Positions 22,876 to 35,765 are shown, counted from the stretch's first letter. The stretch is 64,000 bases of DNA from Aquatica leii (GCA_035610365.1 CM069432.1:14136001-14200000); one strand, 5' to 3'. Numbers and translations are program-made. The notes: generated by a model from the sequence alone, not told the origin.

Positions 22876-23305
22876 ATGTTCATTTACATGCTGCCAGTCA
22901 TTGTAACGAGATTCATCACTAAAGCGAACAGATTTCAAATCGCTTTTTTTTGTTCGCTAAAATTCTAAAGAAACTATTGAAAAACTTACGCCCCGACTCC
23001 GAACTATTTCTCGGATAAATATCCTTTTTGTTGTTATAATGAGCAGGGCCACGTTCTAGTAATTCTTGAATATTATTAGGACGTAATTTCTTTGGCCATA
23101 GTGCAAGATCTTTCGAAAGTTGACTCATATTTAACGTTCTGGTAATTTTTGAAGGTGTTGATTTCTCATTATCAGCGGAACTTGAAAATGTTGATGGATT
23201 GGTTTCTAGAATATCAGTTTCTTGTCTGCTGCTGATACTTATTTCAAGTACAGGTTCAGAATATTGGGATTCAGCTGTATTATTGTTGTTATTAATATTT
23301 GGCAA
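22876..23305 (-). pseudogene. hAT (ZMYM1-like) transposase, part A with TTF-type N-terminus
   Basis: The frame 23305-22919 has a Ser/Asn-rich leader and then LALWPKKLRPNNIQELLERG, KKDIYPRNSSESGRKFFNSF and FRILANKKKRFE. This is the TTF-type zinc-finger entry of ZMYM1-like hAT proteins (DIGLWPxK...xxxxxKGPVQ...YPxxxxGRxF...YxRxLxNxExxxRxWL). The conserved Cys residues that should follow are not readable. It then runs on as DESRYNDWQHVNEHL to the TTAA where the piggyBac is inserted. Confidence 0.8.
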
Positions 23306-23339
23306 AGTAGATTCGGGTTTTGATAAAAATGCGTAACTT

Positions 23340-25300
23340 TACATAGTTTTTTAATTCTTACTGTCATTTTCTTTTATTCGCCAAATTTTGGTATTCAGAC
23401 AATTTTTTCTTTTTTTCTGATAAAGAAATTAATACGTAAGTAAACAAATTGACAAATTATGCATAAAAAATGGAAATGTTTCGACATCTCAAACTCAAGC
23501 TCGAAAATATTTTCTCAACATTACATATTTCAAGTTATTTCAAAATTTATAAATTTTTATAAATAGTAATATTAGTGTTTATCAATTATACTGTTTGAAT
23601 TTACTTCAATTAACAATGATGTTTATATAATCAAATATAAAAGGATTTTTGAGATGCAAGTTTTTGGCATTTAATGTTTTAATAAATCTAAAATAAAAAA
23701 TTAATTTTAGATGAACTCACCTTAATTCACAACACAAAACACATCACTATAAAGTCTGTAAAACTACAAAAAACTAAAGTTTCAAAAGTTAATTATCGAT
23801 TGGGCATCAGGCAACAAATGAAATCGCGACCGATGCAGCGTGTAAATATATAAACTTTTGTACATTGCAAGCTCAGACAGAAAAAAAACGCTTGTTCGCT
23901 CGTTGCAAGCCAAATTTCAAGCTGAAACATGAGTAAAATCAGATTTGTTTGAGTTCTCACAATTCAAGTTATTATGTTACGTATTTGATCAAATAAATGA
24001 TATTATTCCGTCTCAAAGAGTAAAAATAAAAAATTAACAAATAAAAAACAATGTAATAGCTAGCAATTCCTTACTGGTTTTTTCATCATTATAAATATTG
24101 TTTTGACAATGTTGTTTGTCTTTATCTTTTTTTTACTTTTTTTACTCGTGCACCACACGACTTTGCCTTTATGTACGACGCGGGGCTGGGTTTCACTATC
24201 CAATACCAACAGCATTCTTAAAATATATGCAGCGAATTGAAAGTTATGACATTTTTGTTAGTTCTCCAACTAAGGTATACAAAGTTTTGTTTTTTTATGC
24301 GAGTGGCATAGCAGAGCAAAAATCGCAAAAATCATTTTGTCAAGAATCAATGGCTTTAAAGAATTCTGATATCTGGTATATTTATAGATTTACAAACAAA
24401 GAAGTTTATACAAGACCATTATTTTGAAGTAAGTACTAGAAATATAATGAATTGAATTACTTGGCAATAGAAAAGTTGAGAACTATGAAAAGTTGTTTCA
24501 GACTAAATTAAAATAATAATTTTACAGTTCTATTGCCGTTAAAGATATTACTTTTTTTTTAGTTTTAAAAGAGTGACCGGATTAACATTTTTAGAGATAT
24601 CAGCTACAAAAAATGAGACAAACATTAATGATTTAACTCTGTCGAATATTCTAAACTATTTTCTATGTGACGTAACCCATGTCGCTTTAAATGGAAGAAA
24701 ATTAAATTATTTAAATTAATAAATCTGCAAATTAATATCATTTTGTTAATTTCTTAATTTTAGTTTTGATTGAGGATTTTAGTCTAAAGTTATGTTTAAT
24801 ACTGTATAGAGCATAATATGAGTATATAATTATTATAATAAACAAACTTGTTTAGAACAATTTATTGCGGCAGTTTAATACACCTAATTTATCATTAATA
24901 TTATAAATTTGATAAATTGACGTCTTTCTTGTTCTGTTGTGACAAGCTTTGATTTATTCATGACATTTGGTATTAATGCCTGTCGTGTACTTTAGATTAA
25001 CGCGTCTGGCAAAATATATAAGCAATCGACTATCTTAGCAGTCTTAAATTTTAAAAAACAATAATAAATTTACCAATACAAGCAAACATCTTATTAACAA
25101 TTTTTTGATTTACATAATTGTCTACAGTTTTATTCTTAGTTTTGTTCATTAACTTGCGACGTTAAAATTATATTACCCAATAATTTAAATTAAACGTTTT
25201 TTGATTTTTTTAATATTGTTTTTATTCGAAACGACATTTTTGTTGAGGTTTGTTGTTTAATGAGTTTAAATAATATAATAATAATAATAAATTTTTTATT
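23340..25300. other. AT-rich stretch, no gene recognised
   Basis: It presumably contains the 5' flank of the hAT remnant near 23400. The 103-codon frame at 24116-24427 has no motif. No repeats were recognised. Confidence 0.4.
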
Positions 25301-25301
25301 A

Positions 25302-26920
25302 TTTCCCACACCATGGAGTTTTGAAGGAGGACAGTTTTACCACAAAACTTCGAGTGATATTAACGGTTCTCAAGTAACCACAACGGACTATTCTTTTGAC
25401 AGCATACAAAAAGTAGGCCCCACAATTCAACATGATCTATTTTCCAGCTTAGTACGATTTCGCAAGTATTTTTATGCGATCTTTTCTGATATTGAAAAGA
25501 TGTACCGGCAGGTTCAAGTAGAAGGCCTTTACAACACATTCTATGGCGTTTTCCTCATTAGATACAGTTAAGCCATAGGATCTCAACACTGTCACCTATA
25601 GTACGGCTTCAGCTTCATTTCTGGCAATTCGTAGCTTATTCCAATTAGGCTTCGATTTTGAAGTTTCTAATCCACAAATTTCTCAAATCATCAAACAAGA
25701 CTTTAATGTTGATGATCTGCTGACAGGAGCTTATAGTATTGTTAAAGCCCGTGATATCTGCTCACAACTTACTCATGTTTTGCGTTCAGGGTGTTTTAAA
25801 CTGCGAAAATGGATTTTTACCGATACAACAATTTTATCGGACATTTCAAAATCTGATCTGCATTCAGGTGTTCATGAATTTGAAGTCCTAGAGCGTACCA
25901 CCACGCTGGGTCTCATTTGGTTTTTTCCTACTGATCACCTTAGGTACTCTGTATCTTGTTTTGCTTGTACTAAGAGACTAGCAACCAAACAAATCATCTT
26001 ATCAGAAGTATCTCACATTTTTGGCCCACTTGGTCTTCTATCGCCTTGTACTATTATAGCAAAAATACTTTTGCAAAAATTATGGTTGGAAAAGTTATCA
26101 TGGGACGATCCAGTCTCGAATAGCATTCAGTCCATATGGACTACTTATTATAGCGAACTTGAAGATCTATCCGATTTAAAGATTCCCAGGCATGTTCTAT
26201 GTAAAAATCCAGTCGACGTACAACTTCATGGACTTTGCGATGCTTCCACTCGCGGTTTCGGCGCATGCATATATATGCGTTCAGTTGACATGGACAATCA
26301 AGTTTACGTTAATTTGCTCTGCACAAAATCAGGGGTTGCTTTCGTTAAGCCTTTAACTTGCCCAAGCTCGAGTTGTGTGGAGCACTTGTTTTAGCCAAAC
26401 TCTTAGATCTAAAGCCTTTGGATGCTTCAATATCTAAATGTTTTCTGTGGTCTGATTCCAACATCGTTTTGTAGTGGTTGAAAACCAGTCCCAACTTACT
26501 CAAGACTTTAGTCTGCAATGGAGCCGCAGACATTTAAAGACTGACTTCCGATGCGGTGTGCCGTCATGTCCTCACCGAATCAAATCTTGCTGACTTATTC
26601 TCCAAAAGAACCACGGCCCGAATTCTAAAAACCTTTACGCTGTGGTGGCAGGCTCCACCTTGGCTTACCCAAGATTTGTTATTCTGGACCAACTCCCAGT
26701 CTACCGAAGCAGAGTTTCCTGATATGAAGATACAAGTCCAGAGCTTAGTAGCAACGGAACCATCCTTTTCATTTTCAGATTTCTCGAGTCTCACCAGCTC
26801 AAACGTGTCATCTCATATAGCTTGCGATTTTCCAAGAATTCTTTAAGCCCCAAATAGTGTCGTCTTTTAGTTTTTTATACCCATGAAAATTATTAGGTTT
26901 CTATTAATCCTAATTAAAAC
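25302..26920 (+). pseudogene. BEL/Pao retrotransposon pol fragment (RT and RNase H)
   Basis: Plus-strand reading gives HHGVLKEDSFTTKLRV, SIQKVGPTIQHDLFSSLVRF, FSDIEKMYRQVQVE, YSTASASFLAIRSLFQLGFD and DFNVDDLLTGAYSIVKARDI. These are BEL/Pao RT blocks, with the catalytic box as NVDD instead of the usual YVDD. Then come LGLIWFFPTDHLRYSVSC, LSEVSHIFGPLGLLSPCTII, and the RNase H block VQLHGLCDASTRGFGACIYM, LPKLELCGALVLAK and LWSDSNIVL. LTESNLADLFSKR and WWQAPPWLTQD end the connection domain. At least four frame breaks occur. Gag, protease and integrase are absent on both sides, so only the middle of pol remains. Confidence 0.88.
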
Positions 26921-27064
26921 CGCTCAAGCGGAATCAACTTTTTTTTCCCTGTCTTTTATCAATCTGCAATCAGCCAAGAGCTATAATCAGATGTGTCTTC
27001 TATTATATATAAGTGGCTTTAGATATGCACATCCTGTGATGTGACATTTCTTGTTATTAGATGA

Positions 27065-29727
27065 TTAGATGGTGGCTAGACGTATTTTTTTTAGGCGGAA
27101 TATAGAGTCCTCTGTGACTAAACTATTTATGTGTTTTTTAAGTCTCTGCTTATAGGCATCAGAAGACTTCTCTATTTCTTCTCTGACTGTAGGGAGTTGC
27201 AGATATTCATGCACTTCTGTGTTCCTTATGAACCATGGGGCATTGGTCAAAGTTTTTAATGCTTTATTTTGGAAGCGCTGTAGTATTTCTATATTTGAGT
27301 GACTAGCTGACCCCCAGAGTTGTATACCATATGTCCATACTGGTTTTATAATGCATTTGTATATCAGGAGCTTATTCTCCAAACTGAGAGTCGATTGCCT
27401 GCCCAGCAGCCAGTGCATATCCCTGAACTTTTTGTTTGTTTGTTCTCTCTTTGCCTTAATGTGATCCCTCCACGTAAGCCGTTTGTCTAGATGCATACCC
27501 AGGTATTTCACTGTTGTTTGCTGTGTTAAGATGTCTCCGTTGAGTGTAACAAGTGGACAGGCACCTCTATTCAAAGTAAATGCTATGTGAACTGATTTTG
27601 CAGGACTAGCTCTTATTCGCCACATCTTTAGCCATATTCCGATTCTATCTAGATGTTTTTGTAGTTTTACGGATGCTAGACTAGGATCTTTACTGCTAGA
27701 AAGGATTGCAGTGTCATCTGCATAGGTTGCAGTTACTACTTCTTCGGTGATAGGTATATCAGCGGTAAATATTGTGTAGAGGATAGGGCCCAGCACCGAT
27801 CCTTGGGGCACTTCTGTTTCTATTTGGCAGATGGATGACAGGCGATCTCCGCACTTGACTTGGTAAATTCGTTGTTCCAGATAAGACCTCAAAAGCATGT
27901 ACTCAGTGTTTGGAAGGAGTAGTTTTAGCTTATATAAGAGACCCTTATGCCATACACGGTCAAAGGCCTGTTGTATGTCTAGGAATACGGCCGTGCAGTA
28001 CTCCTTCCTCTCCAGCGTCTGTCGTATTGTGTGAGCTACTCGGTGTATTTGTTCAGTCGTTCCATGGTGTGCCCGAAATCCGAATTGATGGTCTGGTATT
28101 ATTTTTTGCTCTTCAGGAACTGGGAGAAGTCGACTTAATATTAGTTTCTCAGTAAGTTTTGATAGTACTGGGAGAAGACTTATAGGTCTGTAAGATGTGA
28201 CTTCTGTGGGAATCTTCCCCGGTTTAAGTACCATATTTATAATGGATACTTTCCACAGGTTTGGAAAGTATTGTAGTCTCAACGCTGCATTAAAGAGGAT
28301 TGTCAGCAGAACTATACCTTTCTTTGGTAGCTGTTTCAGAACTTCTGCCGTTATCAGGTCAAAACCGGGAGCTTTCTTTTGTTTTAGTTGAGCTATGGTT
28401 TTTTTGACTTCTGCTGGGGTGACTGATTTCAAGGGTAGAGACATTTGCTGATCGCTATTTAAGATCTCGTCGATCGTTTTTTCTGTGTCGTCAACATCAG
28501 TTTCATCGGATTCGAACACACTTTTTAGGAAGGTGGCGAATAATTCTGCTTTATCTGCGGGTTTTCTTGACCAACTGTCATCAGATTTTCTTAGAGGAGG
28601 CATGTATTCTTTTGGCTTTTTTAATGATTGAGTCATTTTCCAGAGTGTATAATCTTCTGCTTTGTATGGTGATAAAGTCTTTAATTTGTCTTGCAAAGTC
28701 CTATTCTCTAGTTCTTTGAGCATTGATTTCAGTACTTTTTGAGCTTTGTTTAGTGCCTTTTTGTCTTGGTAATTCCTACTAGTATGCCATTGTCGCCTTA
28801 TTTTTCTTTTTACAGCTATCATTTCTCTAATTTCCACGGTAGTGTCCAAACTTTTCGATGTTACTTCTATATAGGGAGATGATAGCCAAGCTGCTTTTTG
28901 AATTAAGTTGGTAGTATACAACGCCGCACTTTCTATATCATCTTCCGTTTTAAGAGGTATACAGAGTGTGGTAATATCTATAATGTAATCCCGGAATGCT
29001 TCCCAGTCAGTTTTATGGTTGTATAAAGTCTCGGGTAATTATTTTAGGATCACTGTAGTGCTTAGTGTACATATGATAGGCGTGTGGTCGGAAGAGCCAT
29101 CCAGCCATGATTCAATTTTTGTGTAGAGTCCTGATATTCCTTTGGTGACGAAGAAGTCTATGAGGTCTGGGATTTTATTTGGGTCAGTTGGCCAATGAGT
29201 CGGTTCCCCTGTTGAAAGTACATTAAAATTATTGCTGTCAATAGCATTTTTCAAAGTTCGGCCTTTCGTATTTGTTAATCGGGAGCCCCAAAATGTGTTT
29301 TTGGCATTCCAGTCGCCTCCCGACAGATATCTACCGCCCAATGTGCGAAAGAAGTCATTGTACATCTGCTCGTCGATTTGATGTCGGGAGGGGGGGGGGG
29401 TCAGTACACTGCAGCCACATTCAACGAGCCCTGCCAGTCGTCAACAGATACTATAGCAGCCTGTATATGTGCTTGTGTATATGGTGGTAACATATGATAT
29501 CTTATGTTTTCTCTTATTACTATAGCAGCTCCAGCATGTGATGTGCCGTCTGGATGATTAGCGTAGCATACGGTATATCCCTTGATTTTAATCACTTTTT
29601 GATCAGTCATATGTGTTTCGGAAATTAATAGAACATCAATTTTGTTGTTGTTTATAAACAGCTCAACCTCGTGCTTATTTGGAGATAAGCCATTGATATT
29701 CCATGCAGCTATACGTATGAATTTCAT
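27065..29727 (-). pseudogene. Jockey LINE ORF2: apurinic-type endonuclease and reverse transcriptase
   Basis: ORF2 nicks chromosomal DNA and primes reverse transcription at the nick. The endonuclease part reads MKFIRIAAWNINGLS, LLISETHM (catalytic Glu), GDWNAKNTFWGSR (Asp/Asn) and GSSDHTPI (Asp-His pair). The RT part shows KAPGFDLITAEVLKQLP, YRPISLLPVLSKLTEKLI, FLDIQQAFDRVWHKGL, VPQGSVLGPILYTIF, TYADDTAILS (catalytic YADD) and KYLGMHLDKRLTW, then the conserved IKPVWTYGIQLWGSA end. The total span of about 887 codons is normal for Jockey. Two breaks: a frame change at the 11-G run 29390-29400, and a TAA at 29041-29039; the rest of the frame to 27065 is open. Catalytic residues are all present. 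Confidence 0.92.
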
Positions 29728-31182
29728 TTCTGGTTCTGAGTTATGAGTGTCGTTAGGAGACCCATTAGGGTGCCTATTTGTGTTATGTGGATATCAATTT
29801 TTTCTGATTGCTTTATTATTATCTGCTCTAAGGAGCTTGTTGACTGAGAATGTGCATTCTCTATTTTTCGGGTCCAGCAAACATCATTCATGATGTTGGA
29901 CATAGTTTCAGATGTATGTGCAATGTTTCTTTGCTGGTTGCTTGACTGCTGGTTGCCAAGTTTTAATGGAGGAAAATTATCTTGAGTAAGGGGGGGGTGG
30001 CATTGTTGTTTGTGTGGGTTGTTTTGCTATTACTGGGTCTCTTTTGTTTGCAATATTTCCCATTTTTCGAGCCTTTATATCTTTATACACTTGACAGCCC
30101 TTGTAATTGGCTGGGTGATCACCATGACAGAGAGCGCAGGTGGCCGGTGTATTCTTGTCTTTTTTTGAACAATCAGTGGTTTTGTGTTCTTTACCACATT
30201 TGACACACCTGTGGGGACGCATACAGTTGTTTTTTGAATGTCCGTATTGTTGGCACCTAGTGCACTGAGGGATCTCAGTCGATTTTCTTGGGTTCTCTAT
30301 CTTGACTTTAGTGTGGTATATATATTTTATATTCTTTACATCTGGGTTGTTAGGGCCTGGTTCAATATTCACGAAAAACATATTGAGTGGCTTTTTATTT
30401 TTTCTTGATATTGCACAGATGACTTCACCTCTGACCTTGTTTCCAGTATTCTCGATCTCCTCTATAATGGCTGTTTTTGGAGTGGTGTGGTGCAAGTTTT
30501 TGACAACAATTCTGTTACATTTGTTTTGCTTCTGTGTGAAGGTGTGTCCAATAAGGCCGTTGGTTCGAATAACTTCTATTAAGTTTTTATAAGTTTCTGG
30601 TGTCTGTGACATTACTCTTAGCTGGTCCCTGTTAATGATCTTGTACGTGAAGCTATCTCTAGGCACAGATTTATTTAGTAGTTTTATTAGTTTAGATAAC
30701 TCTTCTATGCCATAAAGGACAATAGGTGGAGGCTTGCTATTTTTTCTATTATGGGTAGCTGTAGCTGGCGTTAGGTCCTCTGTTAAGTCTATCGGTAATC
30801 CACTGAATCTATTCGAGGTATTGATTCCCGTGTGCACTTCAATAGAACTTTGTATGTTTGGTGGGCTAACAGATATTCTCTTTCTTTTTGGGTAGCGGTC
30901 TGTACTATCTGGTACTCTTTGGCATGGAGGAGGGCAAACTTTGTTAGCATCTGTGACATTTGCAGATGGTGGTGACACAATTAATGATTGTTTTAAGTCT
31001 TCGCCAGTAATTGCACCTATTGAAGATGATCTCGGTCTTGTGATGAGCAGGCTTGGATGGAATACCTGCTGAGTTAATTTTTTTTTGTTTGTGTTTGTGT
31101 TGCCAGTAGCATTCACTGTCACGGAGGTCTGGTCACCTACCTCCGCGCACGTTTTGTTGCTTGTGTTATCAGGATCTATCAT
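29724..31182 (-). pseudogene. Jockey LINE ORF1: Gag-like RNA-binding protein
   Basis: ORF1 proteins coat the element RNA. ATG at 31182 is followed by a Ser/Thr/Pro-rich N-terminus and PPIVLYGIEELSKLIKLL, an RRM-like start in this clade. FVNIEPGPNNPDVKNI precedes three knuckles: CTRCQQYGHSKNNC, CVKCGKEHKTTDC and CALCHGDHPANYKGC. The open frame stops at 29977 just after a run of eight G (29990-29997). With a one-base change at that run the frame goes on through LKLGNQQSSNQQRN to a TGA at 29726-29724 that overlaps the ORF2 ATG. The total is about 486 codons, normal for Jockey ORF1. Confidence 0.88.
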
Positions 31183-31745
31183 TTAGTCCCACGAGTAGGG
31201 TCGATTAAAACTGTCACTCCTGGGGTGACGCCCATTCCCAGTGAGAAGGCTATTTTCAACGACGGTTCACCTGCTTCATCGAGGTTGGTCGCTTATGGCT
31301 GACTCACCAGTCAGTCATCCATCCTCTTGGCGCGCCCCGCACCGTGGGATTTGGGGATTTTTTGAAGAGGTTACTTTCCTCGCGGACTGAGTGGCGAAGC
31401 TCAGACCCCCGTTCCTGGAGACATGACCACAGGGCTACGGTACTGGGGCGACCCTTTCGGGCCACACGTTGGTTTTTCTGTCGGGGTTGACTCTCTTAGC
31501 TATGATTTCAGTTTTGAGGCGCCGAAGACTCGCTTTCGCCCTTTTTACTTTGCTATCAGGGTCACGAGGTAGGTATAATGTGTAAGACTCGTTATAGACC
31601 ATGACATTGCCCGGGGGATGAGACGAACCTCAATTGAGGGTCCACCACCAATTAGCGGCGGCAGATTGGTGGTGGTGAGGACGTGTAAAAATAGGACTTT
31701 ATGGTGCGCGTCTAATAGCCCATTCTTGCACACATAGGCGTACGC
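31183..31745 (-). other. Jockey LINE 5' UTR (GC-rich)
   Basis: GC content rises sharply over this interval compared with both flanks and drops again beyond about 31745-31900. It directly precedes the ORF1 start. LINEs of this clade carry an internal promoter here, but no specific promoter element was identified. The 5' border is approximate. Confidence 0.55.
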
Positions 31746-31904
31746 TAGTGGCTTAATCCCAGCTTTTTATAAGTGCATACCTTATAGCGAGGGCATGTAC
31801 CACCGAGGCCAAACACCATTTTCTCCCCCTACGCAAACAACTTTCACAGAAAATACCTTTAAACCTACTTTGTCATTGCTGGGCTTCACCGCATTTCTGG
31901 ATTT

Positions 31905-32275
31905 CGAAGACATAATTTGCGTTGGCGGTAAGTAAAAGAAACCGTTACGTTACATACAACGGCCTTGAGAATAAATTCCTTTGTGTTAAAACATTGCGTC
32001 ACATTGTGAAATCAGAATAATTAGTTGGAAACAATAAAAATTAATTTGTATGCGTTTTTATTAATAAAATTGTCTTCTTTGCAACACTTACGACGTGCAA
32101 GCCCAAAGATGGTTTAAACGGAAGTACGAACAAAAATCGATTGCTCAGTCGATTCGTTAAAGAACAAGAAAAAGCGACGTTGCCAAACTGAATAAATTTA
32201 AATACAATATTAGTTACATAAAATAAACGAATGCAAATTTGAATTTTAAATGTAAAGTCTAACGGGACACACTTC
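31905..32275. repeat. Dispersed repeat, partial copy of the solo LTR at 44241-45323
   Basis: Shared landmarks in the same order with 44950-45312: ACGGCCTTGA, TTGTATGCGTTTTTA, AAACGGAAGT, GCGACGTTG, AAATAAACGAATG and CTAACGGGAC. This copy lacks the terminal GTTACA and the opposite half of the LTR, so it is a fragment. Confidence 0.65.
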
Positions 32276-34442
32276 TATGGAGTTTAGAATCTGGCTTGGT
32301 TCACAAGTTGATTACCTAACTTTTGAGAGGTTTTTAGCTAGATATCGGTTGAAAGTTCTTCGATTTTTCTCTCACGCGCTGATGAATTAAAAAAATTTAA
32401 CAATAGATAATACAAAATAATTTAAAAAATTAAATAAGAACTACGCAGCTTAAACTTCGTTAGCTATGTTATAATTTAATTACAATGTACGTTGCTCTTG
32501 TTTAAAATAAAGTTATAGCTAAAAAGTTGTATACATTTACAGCTGCTTTACAGTATTCTACTGTTAGGTTTTTTGACAACGAATAAAAATAAACTTTTGT
32601 TGTCACTTGTGAATTTATTTTAGTAAATATGTAATTTGTATTTAATAACTTTACAGCTAAATCTGCAGATAATTATACAATCGCAATTATTAAATCTCAT
32701 ATAAATATTAATGCAAATTGTTTATATTTTGTAGTATTTTTTGTACTACAACGTTTTTATAAAAAGCTCATCTAATGAAACAATAAATAATATTTGTAAA
32801 GAGTATATGAAGGATAAGATACTGTGTATCTAAAACACAAATCTTCTCAAGGATGTGTATTTAAGGACAATGTCTTTGAACGTCTTGCAAGAATAGCGCC
32901 TGCCTTTGATTAACCAGTCTTAGCTGTATATAATGTAACACTTCACACGCTTACGTTCCACAATTATTGAAGATAATAGAAGCGTAAGCAACTTGTATAA
33001 TTAATTTACACTTGATTAAGTTTTTGATACTTTCAAGTATCTTAGGCATAATTTATTTAAACTTGTAATTAAACAATTCGAAAACTTACCTTTTTTACTT
33101 CATTAACAACATATATTTTTTAGTTGGTTTGTAACCATGGACGTTACGATGTGTTTGCGTGATACTTTTATAAATTGAAATTTTTATTGCATTGTTCTAG
33201 AAAATAAGTAGTTATAGAATTTTTAAATGCTATAACGTTTTTCATTAAAAAAGGAGGTGAAAACACCTTATTACAAGTACACTTGTTTTTTTTATGGAAA
33301 TAAACGTTTTAAATAAATAAAGAAATAAAAAAAATTTATCGTAAAACTAATAATTTTATCTGAATATTTTTTTCACAAAATATAGATAATTCTAATCTAC
33401 AAAAGAAGACGTCCGGTTTGCCTGTTTTAATTTGATTTCATCGAAATGAGCCGATATAATTAATATTAGCAAAGTAAATTCTATAATTTTTATATAATCA
33501 ATGAGCAAATCATGTTTTAGAGAAATTCTGGAAACTACTAATTAAAATATTAAATAATTATTTATTCGTTAGCTCTACTACAACTCCGCTAGCGCAAATG
33601 AAATTTAAAATCTTCCCTAATAAAATTAAATCTAGTTTTTTTGCAAGAAAATGATTACCGGTAAAAGTAGCCAAACTACATAGAACATTGATTTTGATAT
33701 TGACCTTTTCCTTTTTTTGTGTGCACCCCTTTAAAGAATTACCTGGCTTAAGCGTGCGGAAAAATCCGTCATTCCGTTACTGCTATCTACGACAACGTAA
33801 TATGATAATTATTAAATAAGGCTATAGTCAAACTTACTGTGAGACTGTCGAAACAATAACCACAGTTGTTTTAAAAGTCAGTAGTAGATTTCCGCAGTAA
33901 AGAGTAGGCGAGGGGTCGTTTTATTTTAAGAACAGGATGTATGTTCGTATTTTTATGCTAGTATAAGGAGCTCTTTCTGCGTAGGTACAAGTAATATCTA
34001 AGCCGGGAATAACGTAATTAACTTGGTAATTTATTTTACATGTAAGATTTTTGTTAGGTTAAGTCGTTAACCTCCCTGAACATTGTGTTAGAAATACGAA
34101 GGTTCAATATGTGAGGTAACTTACCCTGTAGTAACTATAGTGTGTTATTGGAACCGAGAGTACCCTGTTTTTTTAATCTCTATTATTTTTTCTTCGTTTG
34201 AATAAGATTAAATCAATTCAATTGATTAATTGTCCCATACATAGATTGCATAACGCTGAAAACATCGAGCATAGGTTTTTTTTTCTTTTTTAGTACTGCC
34301 AACTACAAATTATGTGATAGTATCTGAGGCACCTAACACGTGCATACAGTATTTTTTTAATGTTTCATAATATTGCAACTCCACCCCGCTAGCCAAATAT
34401 AACGAACTTTCATTTAATACGTTTTTTTTCTTCCTTTAATAT
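32276..34442. other. AT-rich stretch, no gene recognised
   Basis: Only short frames, no motifs, no clear repeats. AGACGTCCGGTTT near 33410 also occurs near 5969, too short to interpret. Confidence 0.4.
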
Positions 34443-34884
34443 TGTTAGGGCCCACTGATGTCCGGGATGAGGGCTGGCAACCCCCTTCCCCCTTTAAACC
34501 TCCGCCTGCTACCGTTTGCCCCGACTTGAAAGCCGGTCGGATAGGTACGTGGCCTCTTAAAGACCTTAAGACAGAGAGGACCGTCAGGATTGGTCACCCC
34601 GTTACACGGTGCTGACAGCGCCGCCACGAGAAGGCTCCTGTACTGTCTAGGTGCGGAGAGGCGTTTTATTTGCGCTTCACGAACTTACCGGTGTACCGTG
34701 GTATTCATTCCCACTGCACCCCGGCTTTGGCCGATTTTTAAGAGATCGTGGAGACTACGACTGACCTTTGGGCTCTCCCCCTTCACCTGTGGCGCACTGC
34801 CAGTGTAGTTGGTCCCAGAGAGTCTTAGTTTGTGGTGTTTCTTTTTATATTTTTAGTTTAGGTGGCTAGTTCAGTTGGCGCCCA
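34443..34884 (+). repeat. Candidate LTR followed by a TGGCGCCC primer-binding site
   Basis: A GC-rich block starting TGTTAGGGCCCACTG (34443) and ending TTCA (34873) is followed two bases later by TGGCGCCCA (34876-34884), the form of a tRNA primer site after a 5' LTR. The 431-bp length fits BEL or Gypsy LTRs. No coding region follows, so the internal part is lost or this is another GC-rich repeat (for example a LINE UTR). Confidence 0.4.
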
Positions 34885-35640
34885 CAAATTTATGTTGCAG
34901 CTAGCACGTGCACCTACTCACCCTGTCTCCGATCAGAGAGTTAGGCGGCTTTCTTTGCAATAACGGCGCAGTGCATTATTTGGATCAAATAGAACAAATA
35001 ACACAACATCAGTTTTCTTTTAATCTAACAAATTTAAATTGTTTTTAATTACAGGTATAACTTACAAGAACTTATTCTAAAGAATAAATAGTATGCAAAA
35101 GTAACTCACTAAGAAAAACAAATTTTGAATTTAGGTTAATCAATTGGATTGTAGTCATTTGCTTAATGTTACTGGAAAGCATCTAATAATTTTCCTACCC
35201 GTTCTTTTTGATTCGTTTATGTAGCTGCAACGTTGAATGTTTCTAGAGCAACTGCGAGTCGTGTGCGTGTAACATAGAACCGTGAGTATACAATGTTACA
35301 TGCAAAAAATCTTATTAAAATAAAATAAATTATGTAATTACTCGGCACTCAATGGAAACGGTCGTAGGTTATACTAAATAAATCCGTGATTCTTTTAAAA
35401 ACGTAAAAGTAAAAATTAAAATCAAAAATGCGCCAGGAAGGTTAATAGCTTAATTAGGCCTCTGGACCTTACCAACTAAAAGCTTGCTGTCCTGGTAGAT
35501 ACATTCCAAATGGGACTTCCTTTTTTGGAGTGTATTAAGAGGAAAATATGAAATGTCTATTTAACATTTATTAAATTAAAAAAAAAATAAATCAAAAGTA
35601 CAAACCACATTTTAAACACACAATTAATTCGTATAATTTT
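34885..35640. other. AT-rich stretch, no gene recognised
   Basis: Begins as a possible retroelement leader (34885-34990, GC-richer) and then is ordinary AT-rich DNA without motifs. Confidence 0.35.
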
Positions 35641-35765
35641 ATTTTTGAAGCTTTCGCGGCTATAATTTTTTAACAAATAAATATTTTCGGGTTTTGAACC
35701 GTGTTCCATATTTACACTTTTCACAAAATTTATAAAACTTAGTTTGAAAAATTAGCAATAATTGA

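Larger units (their letters stand above)
26939..31745 (-). mobile_element. Jockey-clade LINE, near full length
   Basis: In minus-strand order: GC-rich 5' UTR (about 31745-31183), ORF1 with three zinc knuckles (31182-29724), ORF2 with endonuclease and RT (29727-27065), short 3' UTR, and a candidate poly(A) (T8 on the plus strand, 26939-26946). ORF1 and ORF2 overlap by ATGA at 29727-29724. The breaks noticed are a frameshift at a G8 run (ORF1), a frameshift at a G11 run and one TAA (ORF2), so the copy is rather young. Target duplications were not identified. Confidence 0.85.

Noticed and set aside
24116..24427. 103-codon plus-strand frame
   Set aside because: No domain or homologous block recognised; codon content is like the surrounding non-coding DNA.
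29982..30592. Plus-strand frames across the Jockey ORF1 region
   Set aside because: Shadows of ORF1 and its zinc knuckles on the opposite strand.
5967..33425. AGACGTCCGGTTT occurring near 5969 and near 33410
   Set aside because: The match is too short (13 bases) and the flanks differ, so it is not evidence for a shared element.
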